DNA of 64,000 nucleotides from CAKZNE01 sp002695025. Lineage in GTDB: Bacteria > Bacteroidota > Bacteroidia > Flavobacteriales > Schleiferiaceae. Position 1 is the first letter of the stretch; each line of letters opens with the position of its first letter. Positions 35,334-43,429 of the stretch are shown here, in pieces. The translations under genes were made by a program, and so were the position numbers. The notes beneath the pieces are model-generated. The model made no database searches and had not been told where the DNA came from. It saw only the letters and a program-made list of their open reading frames with translations. Location: contig CAJWML010000009.1 in the NCBI GenBank assembly GCA_913043285.1, positions 93,509-157,508 of the forward strand. Reading direction: 5' to 3'.

Positions 35334-37646
35334 CTAGTTAATCAACAATACATCTTCAAGCGGGTAACGGTACGACTTAACCTCCGGATCTTCAGCATAG
35401 AACAATCGAAACAGGAACAAGTCATTGGACTGTTCCGGCAGGTTCAGGATTTGCTTGAATTCCTTGTTTAGTTCCTTCATCTCTGCCCTGGTTTTTCCCT
35501 TTAAAGCGGGATCGTCCATAACCAACCTGTAAAACATAAATGTAGAGGGGGAAACCGGTTGCATAGCAATCTGCTTCGAATTTATGTAAAGCCAGGCTCT
35601 TTCTAAAATTCGCCCGCCATTAAATACGGCATTTTTTGAATGTTCATCTGCTGTAAGCAAACATAAGGCTGATGAATTAACCGGAGCCTTACGGGTCATG
35701 GTAAGGAAGCCCATTCCCTTGTCCCACTCCCTGAGGTAACCAATGGCGTCCGAATCTCTCAGCAGCCGCATACCGGCAATATCCGATTGGCTGAGATCCA
35801 GCGTGGCCAGGTCAATACCATCCCTGGTTTCTTTGGCTTGTGCCGGGGTCCACCGGGCTTCGTTTATAAAGTCCTCATGACCCCATTCGTCCAGCATGCG
35901 CAATCGTTCCATCCTGGCAATTACCTCACTCAGCGAGCGGATAGCATTTTCATCTTGTACGGTGTGTAAGTGATATCCTTCATTGGCTTCTACCAGCTCC
36001 GTGATTTCCTGCATATGCTGCGGATCAATGCGCTGGCTGCTATCTCCCATTTTACGATTGGTCAAACGCTTTTTAATCATAAAAGCCAGATTCTCATAGG
36101 AGCCGGGAGGCCGGCCCTGGCGGTCTTCAAAAGTAAATGCTGCTACCAGCGGCTTATAATTGCCGGTAAATGTTTGGATGTTGGTATGTAATTGCAATTG
36201 TATGGCCCGTTGCACAATGTTTTCAGAGGCAGCTCCCAACGCAATCATGGAACCACGGTCAGCGTAGTCAAGAAATGAATATGACTTTGACCTGTCATGG
36301 AATAAATACAATACTCCTTCCCTGTAGTACCACTTCCATGGCTGGACATTCCCTCCTGAAGGCGCAAAGGTAGCATGCTCTACCAAATCTTTGACGGCTT
36401 TTTCTGATAGTTTTACATAATTATCAGGTTTTAACGCATATTTTTCAAAATCTTTCTCCAATTCACTGAAATCCAAAGGAACCGGCCGTAACTTTTCATG
36501 ATTTTTTACCTTATCAGCAGGTTCATCCGAAATAAGCTCTTCTATATCTATATAAAAACGACCGGAAACATGCAGCTGGTCCAGGAGAACACGCCTGCAA
36601 AGATCTGCAGCCATGGCCCCACCCATCGTTACAGAAGTAGATAATTGTGGCCAGGTAGTAAGGCTTTGGTCTACCTCCAGCATGGAAGCTTTAAAACGTT
36701 TAGAAAAGCCTTCCGCATTTACCATATCCAGGATGTAGGGGATCTTTTCCTCCGTAGTAAGGCCTTTGAGGTTTTTCAGTTTACTTTCCGGTACCAATCC
36801 ATGAAAGATGGGACGCTCCGGCTCCAGGTCAAAACGCTCAATGTCCAGCAGACCGCGGTCACTGGTATCCATGATAACCGGAATACCATAGTCCCTGGCC
36901 TTTAAACGTGCCAGCACCTTAATATCCAAACCATCACACTCCTCTATGAGTGCATCCAGTTGGCCTCCTTCGGTAAGAAAACGGTCAATATTATCTTCGT
37001 TAATCCCTTCATCGTAAACTTCCACTTTCAGGAAAGGATCTATCTCCGCAATCTCCCTGGCCACCATAGTGGTCTTGGGCTGCCCGAGCGCATCCACGCC
37101 CCTGCGTATACGGTTAAGATTAGTAAGCTCCAGGGTGTCAAAATCCGCAATGCGTACAGTGCCAAAAATGCGTTCAATGGCCATGGTAACCGCAGCTGAT
37201 TGACCAACGGACAAACCTATGACCCCAACAATTTTTTGGGAGAGAATCTGCTGTTCGTCATCGGTAATTTTATATTTATTACGCGAAGTCCTTAACTCAA
37301 TAAATTCATCTTCGTTTACCAGGTGAACGAGCGCATTATTCCACGGATAGTATACCCAAACTCCATACGTAAAAGGATCATTATCCTTAAGCCAGTTTGT
37401 ATAGGCAGCATCCAGGTCTTTTTCGCGTAAACGATCTTCCGGATGTCTGATTTTATAGAGTTCTTTAATCTGACCTTCAAGGCTATCATGTTTAACCAAC
37501 CAGGGTTTTTCACTAGCAAGGTTTTGCAGGCGATCAACATGATCCTTTTTGGATAAATTGAATATAATCGCGTTATGATTCTGATTGTCAGTTTTTTGTA
37601 GAGCTTTAAAGGATTGCCTCAGACCCTTAAGGCCGTTTGGTGCCAT
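35334..37646 (-). CDS. Rv1355c-like ThiF/E1 adenylyltransferase-nitroreductase fusion
   Basis: 770 residues. An unassigned N-terminal region (1-130). Then a ThiF/E1-like domain (about 135-380) with IVGVIGLSVGQSAA (nucleotide loop), RIADFDTLELTNLNR (E1 Asp and Arg/Asn), ALGQPKTTM and VIMDTSDRG. Then a nitroreductase-like FMN domain (about 410-770) with ATFAPSGGNVQPWKW (428-439) and IALGAASENIVQRA. No CxxC zinc pairs are seen in the E1 part. E1-like enzymes adenylate C-terminal carboxylates; nitroreductase-fold enzymes include azoline dehydrogenases of peptide natural products. Known from Mycobacterium (Rv1355c) by name only, with no function I know of. First gene of the five-gene operon with acyltransferase and kinases. 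Confidence 0.85.
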   Translation of the reverse strand: MAPNGLKGLRQSFKALQKTDNQNHNAIIFNLSKKDHVDRLQNLASEKPWLVKHDSLEGQIKELYKIRHPEDRLREKDLDAAYTNWLKDNDPFTYGVWVYYPWNNALVHLVNEDEFIELRTSRNKYKITDDEQQILSQKIVGVIGLSVGQSAAVTMAIERIFGTVRIADFDTLELTNLNRIRRGVDALGQPKTTMVAREIAEIDPFLKVEVYDEGINEDNIDRFLTEGGQLDALIEECDGLDIKVLARLKARDYGIPVIMDTSDRGLLDIERFDLEPERPIFHGLVPESKLKNLKGLTTEEKIPYILDMVNAEGFSKRFKASMLEVDQSLTTWPQLSTSVTMGGAMAADLCRRVLLDQLHVSGRFYIDIEELISDEPADKVKNHEKLRPVPLDFSELEKDFEKYALKPDNYVKLSEKAVKDLVEHATFAPSGGNVQPWKWYYREGVLYLFHDRSKSYSFLDYADRGSMIALGAASENIVQRAIQLQLHTNIQTFTGNYKPLVAAFTFEDRQGRPPGSYENLAFMIKKRLTNRKMGDSSQRIDPQHMQEITELVEANEGYHLHTVQDENAIRSLSEVIARMERLRMLDEWGHEDFINEARWTPAQAKETRDGIDLATLDLSQSDIAGMRLLRDSDAIGYLREWDKGMGFLTMTRKAPVNSSALCLLTADEHSKNAVFNGGRILERAWLYINSKQIAMQPVSPSTFMFYRLVMDDPALKGKTRAEMKELNKEFKQILNLPEQSNDLFLFRLFYAEDPEVKSYRYPLEDVLLIN

Positions 37647-37734
37647 ATTTTTTTGATTGGATTAGGGCGGCAAAATAAGATATTGTTTAAAAATATGATT
37701 TACTTTGGCTCGCGTTATTATTCCAGAATTTATA

Positions 37735-38196
37735 ATGAGTTCCAAGATAAATATTCTGTATGTGGATGATGAAGTGCACAATCTTCACGCATTCAAAGCC
37801 ACATTCAGAAGAGAATATAACGTATTCATTGCCGAATCAGGAATAGATGCTCTGGAAATATTCAAAAAGGAGTCCCTGGACATTATTCTGACCGACCAGA
37901 GGATGCCCGAAATGACCGGTATAGAGTTCCTTATGGAAGTACAGAAGATCAATCCGGAACCCATGCGGATACTGATCACCGGATACTCGGACATCAATGC
38001 GGTAATTGACGCTATTAACAAAGGTCAGGTATATCGTTACCTCAATAAACCCTGGCAGGAAGGAGAACTGCGTGCCACCATTGAAAGCGCCTACGAGGTA
38101 TTCCGCCTGAGACGAGAAAACAAGGAGCTCATTGCCAAACTGGAAAGAGCAAACGAACAGCTTGAATTCTTGTTACGTCAGAGATTATTATCCTAA
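37735..38196 (+). CDS. Single-domain response regulator with C-terminal coiled coil
   Basis: 153 residues from the ATG at 37735; a TTG 30 bases upstream is open but adds unrelated residues. CheY-like receiver: ILYVDDEVHNLHAFKATFRR, TDQRMPEMTG (acceptor Asp), ILITGYSDINAVIDAINKG, RYLNKPWQEGEL. A 35-residue coiled coil follows (RRENKELIAKLERANEQLEF). It is divergent from, and about 90 bases away from, the E1/nitroreductase gene. The receiver aligns closely with that of the receiver-kinase at 31365-32465. No output domain, so it likely partners a kinase of the neighbouring operon. Confidence 0.92.
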   Translation: MSSKINILYVDDEVHNLHAFKATFRREYNVFIAESGIDALEIFKKESLDIILTDQRMPEMTGIEFLMEVQKINPEPMRILITGYSDINAVIDAINKGQVYRYLNKPWQEGELRATIESAYEVFRLRRENKELIAKLERANEQLEFLLRQRLLS

Positions 38197-38199
38197 GCA

Positions 38200-39831
38200 G
38201 TGACTTTTCGTACACACTTTGCCATTTACCTCTTGCTGCTTACAGCATCTTTAACTTTGCGGGCTCAAAAAGCTTCCTTTTCATTTAAGGATCAACCTTC
38301 CCAAAAAACCTTTTCCATTACCACCACCCGGCTTTCGGAAAAAATAGATTCTCTTCAGGATTACACCCGCATCGGGGTTTTCGGTATTTTTCAGGAAATG
38401 GATCTTTCCAATGATAACGCCCACTACGCGCAGGTGGGAAATCGTGAATTGCTGGCCTGGCATATTTCCCATCCGCACGTAAGCAGCCGCATCTATGCAT
38501 TTGTTGAAGATCTTTCGCCCCAGGATACTTTATACGTGTATGACCGTAACGGCAAGCTTCAGGAAGCACGCCATACCGCTAACCTTATTGGCAATCGCCA
38601 TACTTTTTCCCCGGTAAGCGGTGAACAGTTCATTCAGCTAAGCAAAAACAAGGACAGCAGGGCGCGGCTTTCCTTATACGGATTGAGCCTGGAACCCCTA
38701 TCCCCTAAAAAGAGTAAGGGTTTTGATTTTAGAGATAGCGGCCCCTGCCAGGTGAATGTAAATTGCCAGGAGGGCACCGATTATACTGACATCAAGAACT
38801 CCGTGGTGCGTATACTGGTAAAACTCGGGCCTGCACTGGGTTTTTGTACGGGCAGCGTAATAGGTACTACCAATTACAGCTATGTTCCATACCTTCTTAC
38901 GGCAGAGCACTGCGGCATTATCTCGCAAGGCAATTATGTTAGCCCGGCAGATCTGAACAGCTGGACATTTTATTTTAACTATGAAGCGCCTTCGTGTGAA
39001 ACACCACCTTCGGAAGGTAACCTGGGGGGCAACCAGATCACCGGAGCACAGTTACTGGCCAATAGCAATGACAATGGGGGCGATTTTGGTTCGGATTTCT
39101 TTCTGCTGCGGCTCAACTCTTCCATCCCGCCTTCTTTCAACGCTTATTATATAGGTTGGAACCGCAAGGGTGATGACATTCCACTTAAAGGAGCTACCAT
39201 ACACCATCCCAATGGAGATATTAAAAAGATATCCATCTACACCAGTGCCGCAACTTCCGGTTCCTACGATGGTTCGGTAAGTGGAACCCACTGGCTGGTG
39301 AACTGGATTGGTACGGCCAATGGTTTTGGCACTACAGAGGCAGGGTCATCAGGCGCTCCCCTGTACGATGAAGATGGCTTGCTGCGCGGGGTGCTTACCG
39401 GAGGTGCTGCCAGCTGTAGTTCTCCCAATGGTGAGGACTATTTCGGAAAGTTCAGTTACAGTTGGGAAAGTAATGGCACTGTACCGGAGAGACGGCTTCG
39501 TGAATGGCTGGACCCAGTCAACACTGGTTTCCTGGCAGTAAACGGTTCTTATTTTGGCGATAGTCTACCTTCTACCCGTAATGATATCCAGATTGTCAAC
39601 AATCCGGCTTCAGACGGTGTTCTTAAGATAGAGAACCTTGGCGCTCCTTCGGACAATCTCCAGGTGCTGGTAAGTGATTACAGTGGCAAAGTGGTGTACA
39701 ACCAGAAAACTGTAGCCGTACCAGGGTCCCGAAAGGAGATTGATACGGGTAAGTGGCGCAATGGACTCTACATCGTGATTGTTCTTCGCAATAGCGAAGT
39801 GATCACACGCAAGGTTTTTATCCGAAACTAG
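38200..39831 (+). CDS. Type IX-secreted trypsin-like serine protease (lysyl-endopeptidase type)
   Basis: 543 residues. The GTG start at 38200 follows the receiver stop by three bases. Signal peptide ending SLTLRAQ; a propeptide of about 160 residues; then a chymotrypsin-fold protease (about 180-450). Catalytic His in YLLTAEHCG, Asp in FGSDFFLLRL, and Ser in TEAGSSGAPLYDE, with Cys positions like Achromobacter lysyl endopeptidase. The final about 80 residues carry a type A sorting domain (NPASDGVLKIENL, VSDYSGKVV, GLYIVIVLRNSEVITRKVFI), so it is exported by the type IX system. Role: extracellular protein digestion; specificity unproven. Confidence 0.92.
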   Translation: MTFRTHFAIYLLLLTASLTLRAQKASFSFKDQPSQKTFSITTTRLSEKIDSLQDYTRIGVFGIFQEMDLSNDNAHYAQVGNRELLAWHISHPHVSSRIYAFVEDLSPQDTLYVYDRNGKLQEARHTANLIGNRHTFSPVSGEQFIQLSKNKDSRARLSLYGLSLEPLSPKKSKGFDFRDSGPCQVNVNCQEGTDYTDIKNSVVRILVKLGPALGFCTGSVIGTTNYSYVPYLLTAEHCGIISQGNYVSPADLNSWTFYFNYEAPSCETPPSEGNLGGNQITGAQLLANSNDNGGDFGSDFFLLRLNSSIPPSFNAYYIGWNRKGDDIPLKGATIHHPNGDIKKISIYTSAATSGSYDGSVSGTHWLVNWIGTANGFGTTEAGSSGAPLYDEDGLLRGVLTGGAASCSSPNGEDYFGKFSYSWESNGTVPERRLREWLDPVNTGFLAVNGSYFGDSLPSTRNDIQIVNNPASDGVLKIENLGAPSDNLQVLVSDYSGKVVYNQKTVAVPGSRKEIDTGKWRNGLYIVIVLRNSEVITRKVFIRN

Positions 39832-39841
39832 AACATGATCT

Positions 39842-40333
39842 ATGAAAAAGAAATTACTCCTGGGCCTGGCCCTGCTGGCAATGATGGCCTGCAAATCCTC
39901 GTCTCCCGAGCCCCTGGCCAAAAAATCTGATAACAGTGACCTGGGCCAACTGGCACAAGACACTAGTAACAAGGAACTGGAAGAACGCTATTGCCTTGAT
40001 CTTACCCGGCCCAAAGACGTTAAGGACTCCGCCTTGTATAGCCAAACTACCCTTGTGGATTATAAACTACAGGAAGGATGCCTGTGTATTACTTACCAAT
40101 ACAGTGGCTGTACCGAAGGCAAACCGGAATTGATCATTTGGGAAGAGAATACTGAAGAACCCACCTTCCCCAAGGTGAGGACCAGCCTTTGGGTAAGGGA
40201 AGCCGGGCTGTGCGACCAGTTGCTTACCGGCAATGAATGTTTCAGCATGAAACGGATGCAACTGGTGGGTAATGATGTGCTGGTAAGCATCAATACCGAA
40301 AATGAGAACGTAATGGTAAAAACTCAGAACTGA
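39842..40333 (+). CDS. Lipoprotein of unknown function
   Basis: 163 residues. Signal with lipobox AMMAC (Cys 17), then a Ser/Pro-rich spacer and a soluble domain with six or more Cys (YCLDL, EGCLCITYQYSGC, GLCDQLLTGNECF). This suggests a disulfide-stabilised periplasmic domain. I do not recognise the family. The strand pattern YQYSGCTEGKPELIIWEEN recalls small Bacteroidota lipoproteins that follow secreted enzymes. Ten bases after the protease gene, so probably co-transcribed with it. The end overlaps the convergent CoA-binding gene by ten bases. Confidence 0.75.
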   Translation: MKKKLLLGLALLAMMACKSSSPEPLAKKSDNSDLGQLAQDTSNKELEERYCLDLTRPKDVKDSALYSQTTLVDYKLQEGCLCITYQYSGCTEGKPELIIWEENTEEPTFPKVRTSLWVREAGLCDQLLTGNECFSMKRMQLVGNDVLVSINTENENVMVKTQN

Positions 40334-40680
40334 CCGGTACCTAATAATACCAAGGTACAGGATTCTTCGGTCTTAATACCATTCTCCTTTAGTATCCTGG
40401 CCAACTCACGGTTTTCAGCACCAGGATTGAATATTACCCTGCGGGGGTGCATGTCTTTCAGGTAATCATAGTATTCCTCTTGGTTGGCAGCACTCAGGTA
40501 CAAGGTTACGGTATCAATATCTTTCAGGTCTGGTTTTCCTTCAATGATCTCCCAGTCTTCTACTTTACGGGCTTTACGGCCTAATGCTATTACTTCATGA
40601 TCATACTGCTGCAATAGCTTTACGGCTTTGTAACTGTATCTTTCTGGTTTATGGCTGGCTCCTATTACAAGGGTTTTCAT
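40324..40680 (-). CDS. CoA-binding domain protein (YccU-like)
   Basis: 118 residues, a lone CoA-binding Rossmann domain: VIGASHKPERYSYKAVKLL at the N-terminus, VIALGRKA and VTLYLSAANQEEYYDYL in the middle, RRVIFNPGAENRELARI with ENGI toward the end and a C-terminal SCTLVLLGTGQF. The domain resembles that of succinyl-CoA ligase alpha subunit, but without the ligase part. Function of such proteins is not firmly established. Divergent from the ABC exporter operon. Confidence 0.9.
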   Translation of the reverse strand: MKTLVIGASHKPERYSYKAVKLLQQYDHEVIALGRKARKVEDWEIIEGKPDLKDIDTVTLYLSAANQEEYYDYLKDMHPRRVIFNPGAENRELARILKENGIKTEESCTLVLLGTGQF

Positions 40681-40730
40681 AGATATTATTCTTTAAAGCT
40701 TAGCTTTGTAATTCCTAAAAATTCAGGTCT

Positions 40731-41357
40731 TTGATCAGCACACAAAATCTTTCGTATGCTTATCCCGGGGGTGCGCAAATGCACTTTCCGGACCTTCAGT
40801 TAAAACAGGATTCTTCCCTTTTGGTTTTGGGGAATTCCGGCAAAGGTAAAACCACTTTTCTCCATCTGCTGGGAGGATTGCTGGTGCCCGATTCCGGTTC
40901 TGTTAATATACACGAAACCGACCTTACCCGCTTAAGTTCTAAAAGCCGGGACCGCTTCCGCGGCAGGCATATCGGTATCGTCTTTCAACGTTCCTATTTT
41001 CTCAAGGCCCTTACTGTAGAAGAAAACCTGAAGCTGGCTATGCAACTGGCCGGTTTAAAGCCGTCCCCGGAAAAGATCCGGAAAGTTCTGGCTTTTCTGA
41101 ACATAGAACACAAGTCCTCCCAAAAGCCACAGAACCTGAGTATCGGTGAACAACAAAGAGCCTCCATTGCCCGGGCAGTAGTACATAGGCCTGCGCTGTT
41201 GCTGGCAGATGAACCCACTTCGGCCCTGGATGATGAAAATGCCCTGCGTGTAGCGGAATTGCTGCAAAGCACGGCACAGGAAAACAACTCCACCCTGGTG
41301 ATCGTAACCCATGACAACCGCCTGAAAAGTATCTTCCAAAACCGTATTGAACTATGA
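40731..41357 (+). CDS. ABC transporter ATP-binding protein (LolD/MacB type)
   Basis: 208 residues, starting at TTG 40731. Walker A GNSGKGKTTF, Q-loop VFQRSYF, signature LSIGEQQRASIARA, Walker B LLLADEPTSALDDENA and H-loop VTHDNR. This is the LolD/MacB/FtsE subclass that drives FtsX-like permeases in exporting or extracting substrates from the outer leaflet rather than importing them. Overlaps its permease gene by four bases. Confidence 0.94.
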   Translation: MISTQNLSYAYPGGAQMHFPDLQLKQDSSLLVLGNSGKGKTTFLHLLGGLLVPDSGSVNIHETDLTRLSSKSRDRFRGRHIGIVFQRSYFLKALTVEENLKLAMQLAGLKPSPEKIRKVLAFLNIEHKSSQKPQNLSIGEQQRASIARAVVHRPALLLADEPTSALDDENALRVAELLQSTAQENNSTLVIVTHDNRLKSIFQNRIEL

Positions 41358-42562
41358 CCTGGCTAAGCATCAGTTGGAAGAACAGCCGCCAGAGGCCACT
41401 CGCCACCTTTTTAAGTGTGTTGCTTCTGGCCTTTGGAACGGGGATTATCTCTTTGTTGATGTCCGCCTCCAAACAGATAGAGGACCAGTTTACCAAAAAC
41501 ATCAAAGGCATTGATATGGTGGTGGGCGCCAAGGGAAGTCCGTTACAGCTCATCCTGAGCAGTGTATACCAGATGGATGCGCCCACCGGCAACATTCCGA
41601 TGAAGGAATACCAGCAACTTGTACGGAACCCGATGGTGAAAAAAGGTATTCCGCTAGCATATGGTGATAACTATGAAGGCTACCGTATTGTGGGAACGGA
41701 ATTCTCGTACCTGGAACATTACCATACTTCATTTGCCGAAGGCCAATTGTGGTCTGCCCCGGGTGAAGTGGTTCTGGGAGCCCGGGCAGCACGCCTCACC
41801 GGTCTTTCCCTGGGAGACACTTTTAACGGCAGCCATGGTCTTCAGAATAACATGGATGAGCATGACCACTTTGCCTACAAGGTGACTGGTATCCTGGAAC
41901 CCACGGGCACCGTAGTGGACAAGCTCATTTTAACCCCTATAGAAAGTGTATGGTCCGTGCACGATGAAGGCCATGAAGAACATCATGAGGAAACGGAGCA
42001 TCACCAGCCCGAAAAGCCCCGCGAAATAACGGCTGCCCTCATTCAGTTTGGCAGTCCTATGGGCAACCTTACCGTGCCCCGTATTGTGAACCAACAAACA
42101 TCCATGCAAGCGGCATTGCCGGCTATTGAGATCAACCGTTTATTTGCCTTAATGGGCAACGGTATTGAAACCTTACGCGCACTAGCTATACTCATCGTGA
42201 TCCTTTCCGGCATCAGTGTTTTTGTTTCCCTGTACCAAAGCCTGAAAGACCGCAAATTTGAACTGGCCCTGTTACGCTCTATGGGTGCATCGCGTATACA
42301 GCTTTTTACCCTGGTGATCCTGGAAGGGCTTATTATTTCGGTGATCGGGTATATTATTGGAATTGGCCTGGGCAAACTGGGACTCTGGGCATTATCCCAA
42401 CTGGCCAGCCAGGAATACAGCTATTCCCTGCACATTCCCATCCTTACCATCCAGGAGGTTTATCTTTCAGGCGCTATTTTAGGTATCGGATTCCTGGCTT
42501 CATTGTTGCCGTCTGTACAAGCGTTCCGGTTGAACATTTCCAAAACCCTCAGTGATGCGTAG
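41354..42562 (+). CDS. FtsX/MacB-type ABC permease with His-rich periplasmic segment
   Basis: 402 residues: N-terminal membrane helix (about 15-40), a large periplasmic domain (about 45-270), and three C-terminal helices (about 275-395) in the FtsX fold (KFELALLRSMGASRIQLF, LPSVQAFRLNISK). Inside the periplasmic domain lies HDEGHEEHHEETEHHQ, a cluster of histidines and acids that looks like a metal-binding loop. In proteobacteria a related permease neighbours DUF3299 proteins in zinc-responsive (zrg-type) loci, so a metal-linked role is suggested. Two DUF3299-like genes follow here too. Start overlaps the ATPase gene by four bases. Confidence 0.9.
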   Translation: MTWLSISWKNSRQRPLATFLSVLLLAFGTGIISLLMSASKQIEDQFTKNIKGIDMVVGAKGSPLQLILSSVYQMDAPTGNIPMKEYQQLVRNPMVKKGIPLAYGDNYEGYRIVGTEFSYLEHYHTSFAEGQLWSAPGEVVLGARAARLTGLSLGDTFNGSHGLQNNMDEHDHFAYKVTGILEPTGTVVDKLILTPIESVWSVHDEGHEEHHEETEHHQPEKPREITAALIQFGSPMGNLTVPRIVNQQTSMQAALPAIEINRLFALMGNGIETLRALAILIVILSGISVFVSLYQSLKDRKFELALLRSMGASRIQLFTLVILEGLIISVIGYIIGIGLGKLGLWALSQLASQEYSYSLHIPILTIQEVYLSGAILGIGFLASLLPSVQAFRLNISKTLSDA

Positions 42563-42977
42563 TACTTTATTAAGCTTATTACTTCTTATATCCATTTCAG
42601 CCTGGGCTCAAAAACCACTGGTGTGGGAAGTACTGGGCATGACCACCTATACCAATGATTTTGAAGCAGGTGGTACCCTGATCCCTAAATTCCCCCCTAT
42701 CCTGGAATCCCAATACGAAGGGCAGGAAGTGACCATTTCCGGCTACCTGATACCGATTGATGTGGAAGCCAATACCTACGCCCTCTCCAAGAATCCGTTC
42801 ACCTCCTGTTTCTTTTGTGGAAATGCCGGTCCGGAAACGGTTATAGAATTGAAATTTGATAAATCACCGGGGCGCTTTGCCACGGATACCTACGTTATGA
42901 TCAAAGGCGTATTGAAATTGAACCGCCATGGCAACGCCTTATTCTTTACCCTTACCCACGCAAGTTTACACGGATAA
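42555..42977 (+). CDS. DUF3299-like exported protein, copy 1
   Basis: 140 residues from the ATG at 42555; a GTG three bases earlier is also possible. Signal peptide ending ISAWAQ, then a beta-rich domain with VTISGYLIPIDVE, CFFCGNAGPETVIELKF (a Cys-x-x-Cys pair) and MIKGVLKLNRHG. DUF3299-type proteins keep a similar G-Y-L-P and small Cys motif; role unknown. Overlaps the end of the permease gene by eight bases and is followed by a tandem copy, so it probably acts with the ABC transporter in the periplasm. Confidence 0.8.
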   Translation: MRSTLLSLLLLISISAWAQKPLVWEVLGMTTYTNDFEAGGTLIPKFPPILESQYEGQEVTISGYLIPIDVEANTYALSKNPFTSCFFCGNAGPETVIELKFDKSPGRFATDTYVMIKGVLKLNRHGNALFFTLTHASLHG

Positions 42978-43429
42978 TGCTTAAACTCTTCCGAAATACG
43001 GCCCTCATCCTGATTATCACCACTTCCGGTTTATACGCCCAGGAAAACACTGCGCGCCTTATTGATTGGAAATTCCTGGCCAAGGTGACTTTTAAAGATA
43101 AGTATTACCCCGACCTGGAGGCATGGTATGTAAAGCCTGTATTCCCGGAAAGCATTCAAAAACTGGATGGCAAACGGGTGATCATCAAAGGTTACATCAT
43201 ACCCCTCGATGTGGAAGGTGGCGTGTATGCACTCTCCGCTTATCCCTTCAGTGCTTGTTTCTTTTGCGGAGGAGCCGGACCGGAATCCGTTATGAGTCTT
43301 AAATTCAAGGAAACACCCCGCAGGTTCAAGACCGATGACGTGGTTACCTTAAGCGGATTCTTAAAGCTCAACGACTCTAACGTAGATGAATTTAGTTATA
43401 TCTTGCAGAAAGCCGAAGAGATCGATTAA
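42977..43429 (+). CDS. DUF3299-like exported protein, copy 2
   Basis: 150 residues. Signal peptide ending TSGLYAQ, then VIIKGYIIPLDVEGGVYALS, AYPFSACFFCGGAGPESVMS, RRFKTDDVVTLSGFLKLN. Clear paralogue of the preceding gene, with the same Cys-x-x-Cys and the same order of motifs, so a tandem duplication. Its ATG overlaps the previous TAA by one base (TAATG) and its own TAA abuts the next ATG directly, so the whole run from 40731 to 44443 appears co-translated. Confidence 0.8.
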   Translation: MLKLFRNTALILIITTSGLYAQENTARLIDWKFLAKVTFKDKYYPDLEAWYVKPVFPESIQKLDGKRVIIKGYIIPLDVEGGVYALSAYPFSACFFCGGAGPESVMSLKFKETPRRFKTDDVVTLSGFLKLNDSNVDEFSYILQKAEEID

